Assembly: GCA_021774575.1 (NCBI GenBank) | Contig: JAJFIX010000027.1 | Location: forward strand, 1-64,000 | DNA: 64,000 nucleotides | Reading direction: 5' to 3' | Source: Alphaproteobacteria bacterium | GTDB lineage: Bacteria; Pseudomonadota; Alphaproteobacteria; UBA6615 | Part shown: piece by piece, positions 16,615 through 26,648 of the stretch | Numbering within the stretch: the first letter of the stretch is position 1 | How the letters are laid out: each line of letters begins with the position of its first letter | Notes under the pieces: model-generated | Told to the model about the DNA's origin: nothing | Databases searched by the model: none | What the model saw: the letters and a program-made list of their open reading frames with translations, nothing else | Program-made: the position numbers and the translations under genes

Positions 16615-18323
16615 AACGAGTCGCCATATACGCCCGGTACAGTTCCGACCTGCAAAAGGAAACCTCGATTGAGGATCAAGTGCGCCTGTGCGAAGAACGC
16701 GCGGCTAGGGAAGGTTGGCAAATCATTAATTGCTATACCGACCCTGCCCTCTCCGGTTCGAACATGATGCTGCGTCCGGGTGTCCGGATGCTGATGCAGG
16801 ACGCAATAGACGGGAAATTCGAAATCATTTTGTCCGAGGCGCTGGACCGGTTGTCGCGTGATCAGGCCGATATGGCCGTGATGTACAAACGATTGAACTA
16901 CGCCAATGTGAATATCGTCACCCTGACAGAAGGCGAAGTTGGCATTATCGATATCGGCCTGAAAGGCCTAATGAACCAGCTTTATATCGTCGAGATGGCG
17001 AAGAAGGTGAAGCGCGGACAGCGCGGACGCATTGAGGCGGGCAAGGTCACTGCCGGACTGGCCTATGGCTATAACGTCGTCAAGAAATTCGATGCGCGCG
17101 GCGAGCCAATCCGGGGCGAACGAGAAATCAATGAAGAACAGGCGGCTATCGTCCGACGTATTTTTACCGAATACGCGGATGGGCGGTCGCCCAAGGCCAT
17201 CGCGGCGCAACTGAACGAGGAAGGCGTGCGCTCGCCGACCGGCAAGGGGTGGAACCAAAGCTCCATCAATGGCCGACGGGACCGGGGATACGGCCTCCTG
17301 AACAATCACATATATATCGGCGAATTGGTCTGGAACCGGGTGTCGCAGTGGAAATGCCCCGATACCGGCTCGACGAAACGCCGTTTGAACCCCGAGGAAG
17401 AATGGATCAGGAACGAAGCGCCGGAGCTGCGCATTCTCGATCAGGACCTATGGGACCGGGCAAAAGTGCGCCAAGCGGAACTGACAAAACAATCGGGGAA
17501 ATTCTGGACGGCGCACCGACCACGTTACCTGCTTTCGGGCTTACTGAAATGCGGCACATGCGGGGGCGGCTTTTCCAAGGTCAATCATGAGCGCTATGCG
17601 TGCTCCACAGCGCGCAACAAGGGCACCTGCGAAAACCGGTTGAGCATGAAGCGCGATGACATCGAGCGTAGCGTGCTCCACGCCATTCAGCACAAGATCA
17701 TGGCCCCAAACGCGCTGGCTCTGTTCTGCGAACAGTATATGCGCCACTGGAATGAATTACGGGCCGAGCGTAATGCCAATATCCATTCCTATCGAGCAGA
17801 GCTGGAAAAACTGGCGCGAGGCAAGAAAAAGATCGTCGAGGCGATTATCGCCGGTGTACCCGGATCGGAAGTGAAGGACGATATGAACGAAATTGTCCGC
17901 CGCCGCACCGAATTGGAAATGTTGCTCGACCAGACGGACGAAATTCCAGTGTTGCTTCATCCAAAAATGGCAGATCATTACAAACGGCAAGTCGGGCGTC
18001 TTGTCGCCGCGTTGGAATCGGGGAGCGAATCCGAGCGGGACAGGAACTGTCTGCGCACCCTGATCGACAAGATCACATTGACCCCGAATACAACCGGGAA
18101 CGCACTGCAAGTCGATCTATATGGCAATTTAGCAGGTATTTTGGCGATGGCCGATGAGGCTGAAACGCCCAGCCAGCGCGCGATTGCGGCTGGTGGGCGC
18201 GTCAAATTGGTGGGCCCGGCGGGCCTTCGACTTGAGTACCGGGAGATTTCTGCAGATCCGCACATCGGCGCGCCCCCTTTCTACCGGCAGGTCGAGATTA
18301 AATCCGGCTTCCGGGCGATCTGA
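16611..18323 (+). CDS. Large serine recombinase (site-specific integrase)
   Basis: 570 residues. The N-terminal catalytic domain starts AIYARYSSDLQKETSIEDQ with the nucleophilic serine, and has EALDRLSRDQ. The recombinase domain follows (about 165-270: GLAYGYNVV, FTEYADGRSPKAIAAQLN, GRGxx-type helix region), then a zinc ribbon with Cys pairs LLKCGTCGGGF and YACSTARNKGTC (about 310-345), and a coiled-coil-like end (HSYRAELEKLARGKKKI). This is the standard large serine integrase layout. Being the last gene before core chromosome, it probably integrated the element. No matching att repeat is identifiable within the window; the 66 bases to the next gene hold nothing obvious. Confidence 0.92.
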   Translation: MKRVAIYARYSSDLQKETSIEDQVRLCEERAAREGWQIINCYTDPALSGSNMMLRPGVRMLMQDAIDGKFEIILSEALDRLSRDQADMAVMYKRLNYANVNIVTLTEGEVGIIDIGLKGLMNQLYIVEMAKKVKRGQRGRIEAGKVTAGLAYGYNVVKKFDARGEPIRGEREINEEQAAIVRRIFTEYADGRSPKAIAAQLNEEGVRSPTGKGWNQSSINGRRDRGYGLLNNHIYIGELVWNRVSQWKCPDTGSTKRRLNPEEEWIRNEAPELRILDQDLWDRAKVRQAELTKQSGKFWTAHRPRYLLSGLLKCGTCGGGFSKVNHERYACSTARNKGTCENRLSMKRDDIERSVLHAIQHKIMAPNALALFCEQYMRHWNELRAERNANIHSYRAELEKLARGKKKIVEAIIAGVPGSEVKDDMNEIVRRRTELEMLLDQTDEIPVLLHPKMADHYKRQVGRLVAALESGSESERDRNCLRTLIDKITLTPNTTGNALQVDLYGNLAGILAMADEAETPSQRAIAAGGRVKLVGPAGLRLEYREISADPHIGAPPFYRQVEIKSGFRAI

Positions 18324-18389
18324 ACCACCAGAACCCCGCTTCATTTTGGAATACTTGCCTTCAACGCGGCGGCGGGGCAAATTTGGAGC

Positions 18390-19043
18390 ATGCAAATCGA
18401 CATTCATGCAGACACTGTCTGTCCGTGGTGCCTGATCGGCATTGGACGGTTGCGCCAGGCGATTGCTGCGCGGCCTGGGGCCGGTGCGAAATTTCGCTGG
18501 CGCAGTTTTTTGCTCAACCCGGACATGCCGCACGATGGCATGAGCTGGGACGATTACCTGACGATCAGGTTTGGGACGGTGGCCCGTGGACAGGCCGTTC
18601 ATGAACGTATTGCCGAGGTCGGAAAAGAAGTCGGCGCGGTGTTTCGGTTTGATCGCATCCAGCGGATACCCAACAGTCTCGATAGCCACCGGTTGTTGCT
18701 GCATGCGGTGGCTCAGGATCTCGAAGCCGAGTTTTTTGCTGTTCTCACCGGTGGTTTTTTTGTCGAGGGCGCGGATATTGGCGACAAAGAGACCCTTATC
18801 GGATTGGCCCGCTCAGCCGGATTGAATGGCGACGATGCCCGCGCTGTGCTCAACGGCGACGCGTATCGCGACGAAGTTCTGGCCCAGGACCGGCGCACCC
18901 GGCGGGTCGGGTTCGACAGTGTTCCAACATTTGTTTTTGCCGACCGGTTTGCCGTCGCCGGCGCGCAAACCGAGGAAACCTTAACACCGATGCTCGACCT
19001 CGCAAGAAGCCAAAGTGAACAAGCGCTGGGGCTAAAGCCGTGA
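18390..19043 (+). CDS. DsbA-family (FrnE-like) thiol oxidoreductase
   Basis: 217 residues with a CPWC redox site at 11-14 (DTVCPWCLIGI), as in the FrnE subgroup of the thioredoxin fold; the long helical insert (about 60-160) and the C-terminal GFDSVPTFVFADRFAVAGAQ, containing the cis-proline strand, agree. No signal peptide, so cytoplasmic. First core gene after the mobile element; convergent with the Sel1 lipoprotein gene. Confidence 0.88.
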   Translation: MQIDIHADTVCPWCLIGIGRLRQAIAARPGAGAKFRWRSFLLNPDMPHDGMSWDDYLTIRFGTVARGQAVHERIAEVGKEVGAVFRFDRIQRIPNSLDSHRLLLHAVAQDLEAEFFAVLTGGFFVEGADIGDKETLIGLARSAGLNGDDARAVLNGDAYRDEVLAQDRRTRRVGFDSVPTFVFADRFAVAGAQTEETLTPMLDLARSQSEQALGLKP

Positions 19044-19064
19044 CCAGCCCCCTGCTCCGGCACC

Positions 19065-19649
19065 CTACTCGGCTATATGCGCCTCGCGCCATTCGCCCAG
19101 GCGCCGTCCCGCCTCAATGATCTGCTCTTCGGTGAGATTTCGCTCGAGGGTAACCAGCATCCGTTGCGCATCCTGGCTGCCCCCCGACGCGGCCAGGGTA
19201 AACCACATATAGGCTTGGGACTGGTCGCGCATGACGCCGTTTCCGGCGTTATTGAGCAGGCCCATATTATATTGGGCCCGGGCATTGCCCTCGGCTGCCG
19301 CGACATTAAACCACCGCGCTGCCTGACCGAAATCCCGCTCCACCCCGAAACCACCGAGATAGGCGGTGGCGAGGTCAAGCTGGGCCTCGATATGGCCTTG
19401 CTCGGCGGCCAGCAGATAAAGTTCCGCAGCCGCGCTATCATCCTCGTCGATCCCGTTTCCCAAGGCCAAGAGACGACCCAACGCCGCCTGGGCGTCGCCA
19501 TCCCCATCATCGGCCAGATCGCGAAATATTTCGACAGCGCGCACGGTGTTTCCTGCGGCAAGAGCGGCTTGCGCGTCTTCCAGCTTCGGGCCACGCTCGC
19601 AAGCAATAAGGGCCATCAAGATGGTCACTGATAAGGTAAATATTTTCAT
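19065..19649 (-). CDS. Sel1-repeat lipoprotein
   Basis: 194 residues. The signal ends in lipobox LIAC with Cys17. The mature part is made of Sel1-type TPR repeats (GDAQAALGRLLALGNGI, HIEAQLDLATAYLGGFGV, ARAQYNMGLLNNAGNGV, MWFTLAASGGSQDAQ). Such repeats bind proteins, often in envelope complexes. Partner unknown. Downstream of mfd in the opposite direction of frnE, 39 bases after the mfd stop. Confidence 0.85.
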   Translation of the reverse strand: MKIFTLSVTILMALIACERGPKLEDAQAALAAGNTVRAVEIFRDLADDGDGDAQAALGRLLALGNGIDEDDSAAAELYLLAAEQGHIEAQLDLATAYLGGFGVERDFGQAARWFNVAAAEGNARAQYNMGLLNNAGNGVMRDQSQAYMWFTLAASGGSQDAQRMLVTLERNLTEEQIIEAGRRLGEWREAHIAE

Positions 19650-19688
19650 CGGTGAAAGGCTAACATGCGGCGCCCCGGCTTAGCCAGT

Positions 19689-22600
19689 TTACTTAGGTGC
19701 CCGGCGCGCCATGGTTGCGAGCTGGCGCATCAGCAAGGCGGCGGCGTCATGGCGGGCCGCCAAATCCTCCCAATCACCGGACAGGACCAATTTATGATCA
19801 GGCCGGAGTTTCAGACGTGTTGTATATTTGGAAATGAATTCGATCAGCGCCATTGGATTGGCAAACTGGTCGCCGCGAAAAGTGACCACCGCCCCTCTCG
19901 GTCCGACATCGAGTTTTTCCACCCCGGCCTCAACGCATAAATGCTTGAGTGCCACTGTGTTGAAGAGGTTTTCAACCTCGGCCGGCAAGGGGCCAAAGCG
20001 ATCGATCATTTCGGCGGCGAAGGCATCCATTTCTTCCCGAGTGACCAATCCCGCCACCCGGCGGTAAAGTCCCAGCCGCGTGTCGAGATCCGGCACATAG
20101 GCCTCGGAAATCAGCACCGGTGTTCCAAGGGAAATATTCGGTGACCAGGTGTCGACGAATTCGACGTCAGCGTCGCCGCTTTTTGCCGTCTCACCACCGC
20201 CAATGCCAGCTTCGCGGGCGGCCGCCACTGCTTCCTCCAGCATTTGCTGATAGAGCTCGACACCGACCTCCTTGATATGTCCCGACTGCTCGTCGCCGAG
20301 CAAATTGCCTGCCCCCCGGATATCCATATCGTGACTGGCCAGGGAAAATCCTGCTCCCAGCCCGTCAAGGGTCTGCATGACGTCCAGCCGCCGCTGGGCA
20401 TTTGCCGTTACCTTATAATCGGCTGGCAGGAACATATAGGCGTACGCACGGTTCTTAGATCGGCCAACCCGGCCGCGCAATTGATAGAGCTGGGCAAGGC
20501 CGAACATATCGGCGCGATGCAAAATGATGGTGTTGGCATTGGGAATATCCAGGCCCGATTCGACGATATTGGTCGACAGCAGCAAATCATAACGACCATC
20601 GTAAAATGCCGTCATAATGTCTTCGAGTTCGGCTGGCGGAATTTGTCCATGGGCGACCGCGACCTTGACCTCGGGCACCAGCTCGGCCAGGCGCTCGCGC
20701 AGCCCCGCTAGGTCGGCAACCCGTGGACAAACATAGAAAACCTGGCCGCCTCGATAACGCTCACGCATGATTGCTTCGCGTAGGATCACTGGATCTTCGG
20801 GCACAACAAAAGTGCGCACCGCCAACCGGTCGACCGGCGGGCTGGCGATTAAGCTCAGCTCACGCACCCCGGCCAGCGCCAGTTGCAAGGTGCGCGGGAT
20901 CGGGGTTGCGGTCAGGGTCAATACATGAACCCCGGCCTGCAATTCTTTGAGCCGTTCTTTTTGGGTGACGCCGAAACGCTGCTCCTCGTCAACGACCAGC
21001 AACGCCAAGTCCTTAAAGGAAATTGATTTGGCCAATAACGCGTGGGTACCGATGACGATATCGACATTGCCATCGGCAATGCCCGCCTTGGTGGCGGTCG
21101 CCGTCGCTGCGGGAACCAAGCGCGATAGCTGGCCGATACGCACCGGCAATCCGGCAAAACGCTCGACGAAATTTGCATGGTGCTGGCGGGCCAGCAAGGT
21201 TGTTGGCACCACCACAGCCACTTGGCGGCCGGTCAATGCGGTGACGAAGGCGGCGCGCAGGGCAATTTCAGTTTTTCCAAAACCGACATCGCCGCAAATC
21301 AGCCGGTCCATCGGTTTACCGGACCGCAAGTCGCCCAGGGTATCGGCAATCGCCTTTTCCTGATCGGCGGTGACAAAATAGGGGAACCGCGCGACAAATT
21401 CCTCGTAAAGTCCTTGTTGGGGCAGAAATTTATCCGCTTGTTTCAGTTCCCGTTCCGCCGCGATTGCCAGCAATTTATGGGCAATTTCGCGAATACGTTC
21501 CTTTGCCCTGGATTTGCGCGCCTGCCAACCCGCACCTCCGAGCTTATCGAGCTGTGCCCCGGCATCATCGGACCCGAACCGCGAGAGAAGATCGATATTT
21601 TCAACCGGCAGGAATAATTTGTCATCGCTCGCATAGACCAAGCGCAGGCAATCATGGGGCGCGGACCCCAGCTCCAAGGTCTCCAGCCCCTCATACCGGC
21701 CTATTCCGTGATCGACATGAACGACCAGATCACCGGCACTCAAGCTCGATAACTCGGCAATAAAGTTCTCGGCCCGCCGGGATTTCGGGGCACGCCGCAC
21801 CAGCCGGTCGCCAAAAATATCCTGCTCTGTATAAAAAGCAAACCCGTCGGCGCTAAACCCGGTTTCAAGCCCCAGGACGACAAGGGCGATGCCATCGCTA
21901 TCAACTGCCGAGGCCCAATTATCGACCGGCTGAGTTCCCGCCACCCCATGATCGACGAGCAACCCGGCCAGCCGGTCCCGGCTGCCCCGGCTATAGCAAA
22001 TAACGACGACGCGGCGCCCGGCCTCAACGTCGCGGACGAAACGTTCGCGCACAGCGTCGAGCAAATTGATATCGGGCCGATTGCGCGCCGTCGAAAAATC
22101 TTCCGACCGGCGCCCACCCAACGAGGTTGTTCCGGCAATGCCTTCGGGTGCAGCAAACGCGGTGAACGCACCGACGGCCCGCGCATCCAGTGTCGCCGAC
22201 CATTCTTCGCCGGTCAGGTACAGCCGGTTGGTCGGTAGCGGGTTATAAACCACATCGCCCGATTTCTTAGATTTTCCGCCGACCAGCCGGGACCGCGCTT
22301 GAAAATATTCATCGATCAGACCCAGCCGATCTTCGACCGCCTCGTCAATACCGGCATCCAGGGTAACCGAGGCTCCCGGCAAATAGTCAAACACTGTCTC
22401 CAGTTTTTCATGGAAGAGCGGCAACCAATGCTCCATTCCCGGATGACGAAGCCCTTCGCTCACCGCCTCATAGAGATAGTCGCCACCGCGCACGGCACCG
22501 AAAAGTTCCCGATATTCAGTGCGAAATCGCTCGATAGCGGCGGCGTCGAGGGGAACTTCGCTGGCCGGCGAAAGGCGCAGCGTCTCCAAGTTTTGCTCGG

Positions 22601-23204
22601 ATCGCTGGCTGATTGCATCAAAGGCGCGTATCGCCTCCAGCTCGTCGCCAAAAAAATCGAGACGCAGGGGCGTCTCGGCACCCGGCGGATACAAATCAAG
22701 GATACCACCGCGCACCGAATATTCTCCCGGCTCACGAACCGTGCCCGTATGGACGTAGCCCTGGCGTGAAAGAAAGTCGGCAATTTCGGCCGGGTCATGG
22801 CGTCCACCAACCGCCAATTCAATCACCGCCTCGGCAAAATATGTCCGGGCGGGCAAGCGCTGTAGAACGGCGCTGACCGTGGTGACGATAATCCTGATTT
22901 TGCTCCTGGTCGGCATCGCCAGACGCGCCAATGCGTCAAGGCGGCGCGCTTCGATATCGGAATGGGGCGGCACCCGGTCATAGGGCACACAGTCCCAGGC
23001 CGGCAGCAGCACGATATCGGCGTCCGGGGCGAAAAAGCCCAGGCATTCGGCAAACAGCTCGGCCCGCGCATCGTCGCTTGCAATATGGAGGTGGGACGAT
23101 GCCGTCTCCCCAGCCCGGAGCTGGCGGGCCAGCCACAGCGCATCGCCACCATCGGGCGCACCGGCCAAAATTTGGCGGCCGGTTTGGGTAAGGGCAATAT
23201 CCAT
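19689..23204 (-). CDS. mfd: Transcription-repair coupling factor Mfd
   Basis: About 1171 residues from the ATG giving MDIALTQTGRQIL; a longer frame to 23300 would overlap sdhE. Mfd removes stalled RNA polymerase and recruits UvrA. Visible are the UvrB-homology region (DADIVLLPAWDCVPYDR), the polymerase-interacting domain (AGDLVVHVDHGIGRYEGL), helicase motifs GDVGFGKTEIALRA, VVDEEQRFGV, TLTATPIPRTL and QLRGRVGRS, and the C-terminal TRCF domain. Full length. Lies 17 bases after sdhE and is probably co-transcribed. Confidence 0.97.
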   Translation of the reverse strand: MDIALTQTGRQILAGAPDGGDALWLARQLRAGETASSHLHIASDDARAELFAECLGFFAPDADIVLLPAWDCVPYDRVPPHSDIEARRLDALARLAMPTRSKIRIIVTTVSAVLQRLPARTYFAEAVIELAVGGRHDPAEIADFLSRQGYVHTGTVREPGEYSVRGGILDLYPPGAETPLRLDFFGDELEAIRAFDAISQRSEQNLETLRLSPASEVPLDAAAIERFRTEYRELFGAVRGGDYLYEAVSEGLRHPGMEHWLPLFHEKLETVFDYLPGASVTLDAGIDEAVEDRLGLIDEYFQARSRLVGGKSKKSGDVVYNPLPTNRLYLTGEEWSATLDARAVGAFTAFAAPEGIAGTTSLGGRRSEDFSTARNRPDINLLDAVRERFVRDVEAGRRVVVICYSRGSRDRLAGLLVDHGVAGTQPVDNWASAVDSDGIALVVLGLETGFSADGFAFYTEQDIFGDRLVRRAPKSRRAENFIAELSSLSAGDLVVHVDHGIGRYEGLETLELGSAPHDCLRLVYASDDKLFLPVENIDLLSRFGSDDAGAQLDKLGGAGWQARKSRAKERIREIAHKLLAIAAERELKQADKFLPQQGLYEEFVARFPYFVTADQEKAIADTLGDLRSGKPMDRLICGDVGFGKTEIALRAAFVTALTGRQVAVVVPTTLLARQHHANFVERFAGLPVRIGQLSRLVPAATATATKAGIADGNVDIVIGTHALLAKSISFKDLALLVVDEEQRFGVTQKERLKELQAGVHVLTLTATPIPRTLQLALAGVRELSLIASPPVDRLAVRTFVVPEDPVILREAIMRERYRGGQVFYVCPRVADLAGLRERLAELVPEVKVAVAHGQIPPAELEDIMTAFYDGRYDLLLSTNIVESGLDIPNANTIILHRADMFGLAQLYQLRGRVGRSKNRAYAYMFLPADYKVTANAQRRLDVMQTLDGLGAGFSLASHDMDIRGAGNLLGDEQSGHIKEVGVELYQQMLEEAVAAAREAGIGGGETAKSGDADVEFVDTWSPNISLGTPVLISEAYVPDLDTRLGLYRRVAGLVTREEMDAFAAEMIDRFGPLPAEVENLFNTVALKHLCVEAGVEKLDVGPRGAVVTFRGDQFANPMALIEFISKYTTRLKLRPDHKLVLSGDWEDLAARHDAAALLMRQLATMARRAPK

Positions 23205-23221
23205 CTGAGCTATAGTCGGCA

Positions 23222-23479
23222 CTATAGGGTGAAACCCTGTAGCATTGTCATCACATCGCTCTCCCATTCCGGCGGCACCGGCCGTTGTCCGGCGATCCAC
23301 AGATATAGGTCGGGATCCGCCGCATCGACCAAAGCGGTAAAGCGGCTCAATTGCCCCTCATCCATGCTGGGCAGCGCCTTGAGGGCAAAACGATACAGGA
23401 GTTCATCGGTCTCCTTGGTGCCTGTATACTTGCACCGATAGAGAAGCATTTTTACGTTAGGGTCGGTTATATCTGCCAT
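23222..23479 (-). CDS. sdhE: SdhE/CptB family FAD assembly factor
   Basis: 85 residues from ATG 23479 (a GTG three codons earlier is possible). SdhE helps attach FAD covalently to the succinate dehydrogenase flavoprotein. The fold pattern is clear (VKMLLYRCKYTGTKETDELL ... FTALVDAADPDLYLWIAG). The usual RGxxE motif reads TGTKE, so the conserved Arg is Thr here, an oddity for this family. Its neighbours mfd (same strand) and recG (divergent) are a common alphaproteobacterial setting. Confidence 0.9.
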   Translation of the reverse strand: MADITDPNVKMLLYRCKYTGTKETDELLYRFALKALPSMDEGQLSRFTALVDAADPDLYLWIAGQRPVPPEWESDVMTMLQGFTL

Positions 23480-23585
23480 ATCGATCACGAGTTTTGGGGG
23501 AAGAGCCCAAGGATATAACCGGCGCGGCCGGTCCTGTCATCACCGAGACGACAAACTTTTTATCACGAGGCTCACTAAATCTAAA

Positions 23586-25682
23586 ATGCGACCCGAAATT
23601 CTATATCCACTGTTTGGGCCGACGACGAACCTGGCCGGTATTGGCCCGCGCCTGGCGGCCCTTTATACCCAGCTTTGCGGCGATAGTGTCGTCGATTTGC
23701 TCTGGCACTTTCCAATCTCGGTGATCGACCGGCGCTATCAGCCGAAAATCAACGCCGCCGAGCCCGGTCGGGTCGCCACCCTAACCGTGACCGTCGGCAC
23801 CCACGCCAAACCACCGGGTCGCAACGCCCGCCAACCCTATCGAGTGACCGTATTCGACGACACCGGCGAAATGGGCCTGGTGTTTTTCCACGGCCGAGCC
23901 GACTATCTCGAAAAGTCCCTGCCCGAGGGTTCGACACGGGTCATCAGCGGTCGGGTGGAAGCCTATAGCGGCAAATTACAAATGACCCACCCGGATTTCA
24001 TCGTGCCCGAAAGTGAACGCGATCAGGTGACGATTGTGCAGCCGGTCTATCCGCTGACCGCCGGCATCAGCCAAAACCAAGTCGGCAAGGCACTGCGTAA
24101 CGCGCTGGCGAAAACCACCGAGCTGCCCGAATGGATTGACCCTTCAGTGCTGCAACGGGATGGTTGGGCGAGCTGGCACATGTCGCTAAAGGCCGTCCAC
24201 GCCCCCGGTTCGCCAGATAATCTTGAAGCCGATGACCCGGCCCGAATGCGGCTCGCCTATGACGAATTACTGGCCAGCCAGCTCGCCGTCGCCATGCTGC
24301 GCGCCAATCGCCGCCGCCAAACCGGGGCGCGGGTGACCGGCGATGGGGCCTTGCGGGCCCGTGTACTCGCCGCCCTCCCCTTTCGCCTGACCAATGGTCA
24401 GGAACAGGCGGTCCGCGATATCGCCACCGATATGGCGTCGGATAATCGGATGCTGCGCCTGCTGCAGGGTGACGTTGGCAGTGGCAAAACCGTCGTCGCC
24501 CTGCTGACCATGCTGATCGCCGTCGAAGCCGGGTCCCAGGCCGCCTTGATGGCCCCAACGGAAATTCTCGCCCAACAGCATTATCAAACCATTTTGCCCC
24601 TCGCCGAGGCCGCCGGGATCGAGATCACCCTGATCACCGGGCGAACCAAAGCAAAAGCCCGCAGAGCGACCCTCGACGGGCTGGCCTCGGGTCAGATAGC
24701 CCTGGCCATCGGTACCCACGCTTTGTTTCAAAGCGACGTGGCATTCAAAGCGCTCGCCCTGGCGGTCATTGACGAGCAGCACCGGTTTGGTGTCCATCAA
24801 CGCCTGACTTTGGGCGCCAAGGGCCGCGCGGTCGACATGCTGGTCATGACGGCGACGCCAATTCCACGCACTTTGACCCTCGCCCTATATGGCGATATGG
24901 ACGAATCACGGTTGACGGAAAAACCCGCCGGACGGCGGCCGATAGACACCAGAACCATTGATTTAGAACGCCTCGACGATGTTTACGGCGCCGTCGGCCG
25001 CGCCCTCGACCAAGGCGCCAAAATCTATTGGGTTTGCCCGTTGGTTGAGGAGTCGGTGGCCATAGACCTCGCCGCCGCGACCGACCGAGCGCACTCGCTA
25101 GGTCAATTTTTTGGCGACCGGGTCGGGCTGGTGCACGGCCAAATGAAGGGCAAGGAAAAAGACGCGGTGATGAACCGTTTTGCCGGTGATAGCGATGCAC
25201 CGGTCGATCTGCTGGTGGCCACGACGGTGATCGAGGTCGGGGTCGATGTCGCCGCGGCGACGGTGATGGTGATCGAGCATGCCGAGCGTTTTGGCCTGGC
25301 CCAGCTCCATCAACTGCGCGGCCGGGTGGGGCGTGGCGAGAAGCCTTCGACCTGCCTCTTACTTTATGGCAAGGGCATCACCGGGACCGCCCGTGCCAGG
25401 CTGAAAATTTTACGCGACTCCCAGGACGGATTTCGAATTGCCGAAGAAGATTTGCGGTTACGCGGCGGCGGCGAAATCCTTGGCACCCGCCAATCGGGCC
25501 TGCCCGATTTTCGCCTGGCCGACCTTTCCGCCCATGCCGACCTATTGGCCATGGCACGCGATGATGCGCGATTGATTTTAGATCGCGATCCAAACCTGGA
25601 AACGGAGCGCGGGCGCGCCCTTCGGGTGCTGCTTTACCTTTTTCGGCGCGATGCTGTTGCCGGTTATCTTAAATCGGGATGA
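23586..25682 (+). CDS. recG: ATP-dependent DNA helicase RecG
   Basis: 698 residues, typical length. RecG reverses stalled replication forks. The wedge/OB domain (VATLTVTVGTHAKPPGRNA, about 63-81) is followed by Walker A GDVGSGKT (295-302), DEQH (396-399), TATPIPRTLTLAL and motif VI QLRGRVGRGE. Divergent from sdhE; the 106 bases between hold both promoters. Convergent with the DUF502 gene with only 3 bases between stops. Confidence 0.97.
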   Translation: MRPEILYPLFGPTTNLAGIGPRLAALYTQLCGDSVVDLLWHFPISVIDRRYQPKINAAEPGRVATLTVTVGTHAKPPGRNARQPYRVTVFDDTGEMGLVFFHGRADYLEKSLPEGSTRVISGRVEAYSGKLQMTHPDFIVPESERDQVTIVQPVYPLTAGISQNQVGKALRNALAKTTELPEWIDPSVLQRDGWASWHMSLKAVHAPGSPDNLEADDPARMRLAYDELLASQLAVAMLRANRRRQTGARVTGDGALRARVLAALPFRLTNGQEQAVRDIATDMASDNRMLRLLQGDVGSGKTVVALLTMLIAVEAGSQAALMAPTEILAQQHYQTILPLAEAAGIEITLITGRTKAKARRATLDGLASGQIALAIGTHALFQSDVAFKALALAVIDEQHRFGVHQRLTLGAKGRAVDMLVMTATPIPRTLTLALYGDMDESRLTEKPAGRRPIDTRTIDLERLDDVYGAVGRALDQGAKIYWVCPLVEESVAIDLAAATDRAHSLGQFFGDRVGLVHGQMKGKEKDAVMNRFAGDSDAPVDLLVATTVIEVGVDVAAATVMVIEHAERFGLAQLHQLRGRVGRGEKPSTCLLLYGKGITGTARARLKILRDSQDGFRIAEEDLRLRGGGEILGTRQSGLPDFRLADLSAHADLLAMARDDARLILDRDPNLETERGRALRVLLYLFRRDAVAGYLKSG

Positions 25683-25685
25683 CGA

Positions 25686-26498
25686 TTAGCCGTTGCTGTC
25701 GACGAGTTTTGGCGGCACGGGCAAATCTGCATCGGGCCCAATGGTCGGCGTATCGCCATGGGACGGAGCAATTAGCGGTCGCGCCTGAACCTCTGGCGGC
25801 CGCGGGTCCGGTGGCACGACGATACCGCCGGAAATGATCATCTTTGCCGCCTCTTCGACGGTCATTTCGAGATAAACAAGCTCGCGCCGAGGCAAAAACA
25901 GCAAAAACCCAGAGGTCGGATTTGGCGTCGTCGGCAGGAAAACATTCACCACCTCATCGGCGGTAATATGCTGCACCTCACCTTCCGTCGCGCCGGTGAC
26001 GAAACCCAGGGCCCACATGCCCCGACGGGGATATTCAAGCATCACGACCTGGCGAAAAGCATCGGATTTATGCGCCAGAACCGTCTCAAAAATCTGTTTT
26101 AACCCGCCATAAACGGTGCGAACGACAGGCATGCGGCGCAATATACGCTCGGCGGCATGCATAAAATAGCGACCGACGAAAATCCGCATCAGCAGGCCAA
26201 CGAAGATCAGCGCGACAATAAGAACGATCAGGCCAACGCCCGGAATATTGACATTGAACGGCGTGACCGCATCGAGATAGGTGTTCGGGTTATAGGCCTG
26301 CGGGATCATCGGCGTGACTCGCGCATCGACGAATGTCAGAAATTTCCAAGCAATCCAGACGGTCAACCCAACCGGCGCGACAACCAATACGCCGGCAACA
26401 AAATAGGCGCGCAAATGCGCGATCAGTCCACGATGGGGTGTTGAGGCCATTTCGGCGCCATCAGTTTCATCACCGGTCGTCTTTTTTCTGTGGGGCAC
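25686..26498 (-). CDS. DUF502 membrane protein
   Basis: 270 residues from a GTG with GAAGG upstream; an ATG at 26450 (MASTPHRGLI) is a possible alternative. Two transmembrane helices (about 30-52, YFVAGVLVVAPVGLTVWIAW, and about 83-107) are followed by the conserved DUF502 block (RRMPVVRTVYGGLKQIFETV, YPRRGMWALGFVTG, VFLPTTPNPTSGFLLFLPR). Function of the family is not established. The C-terminal tail is proline-rich. Confidence 0.9.
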   Translation of the reverse strand: MPHRKKTTGDETDGAEMASTPHRGLIAHLRAYFVAGVLVVAPVGLTVWIAWKFLTFVDARVTPMIPQAYNPNTYLDAVTPFNVNIPGVGLIVLIVALIFVGLLMRIFVGRYFMHAAERILRRMPVVRTVYGGLKQIFETVLAHKSDAFRQVVMLEYPRRGMWALGFVTGATEGEVQHITADEVVNVFLPTTPNPTSGFLLFLPRRELVYLEMTVEEAAKMIISGGIVVPPDPRPPEVQARPLIAPSHGDTPTIGPDADLPVPPKLVDSNG

Positions 26499-26648
26499 GA
26501 GGTACCTTCAACCCTTTCAAGATAAATCAACATCGGCGTAAATTGTGGCAGTGTTATGGTGCCATTCCACCTGTTTAAACATTTATGTCGACTTTGCCAC
26601 CACACAAGCAAAAACCGGCAAAACAGCACCACAATTTGGGAGCAGCCA

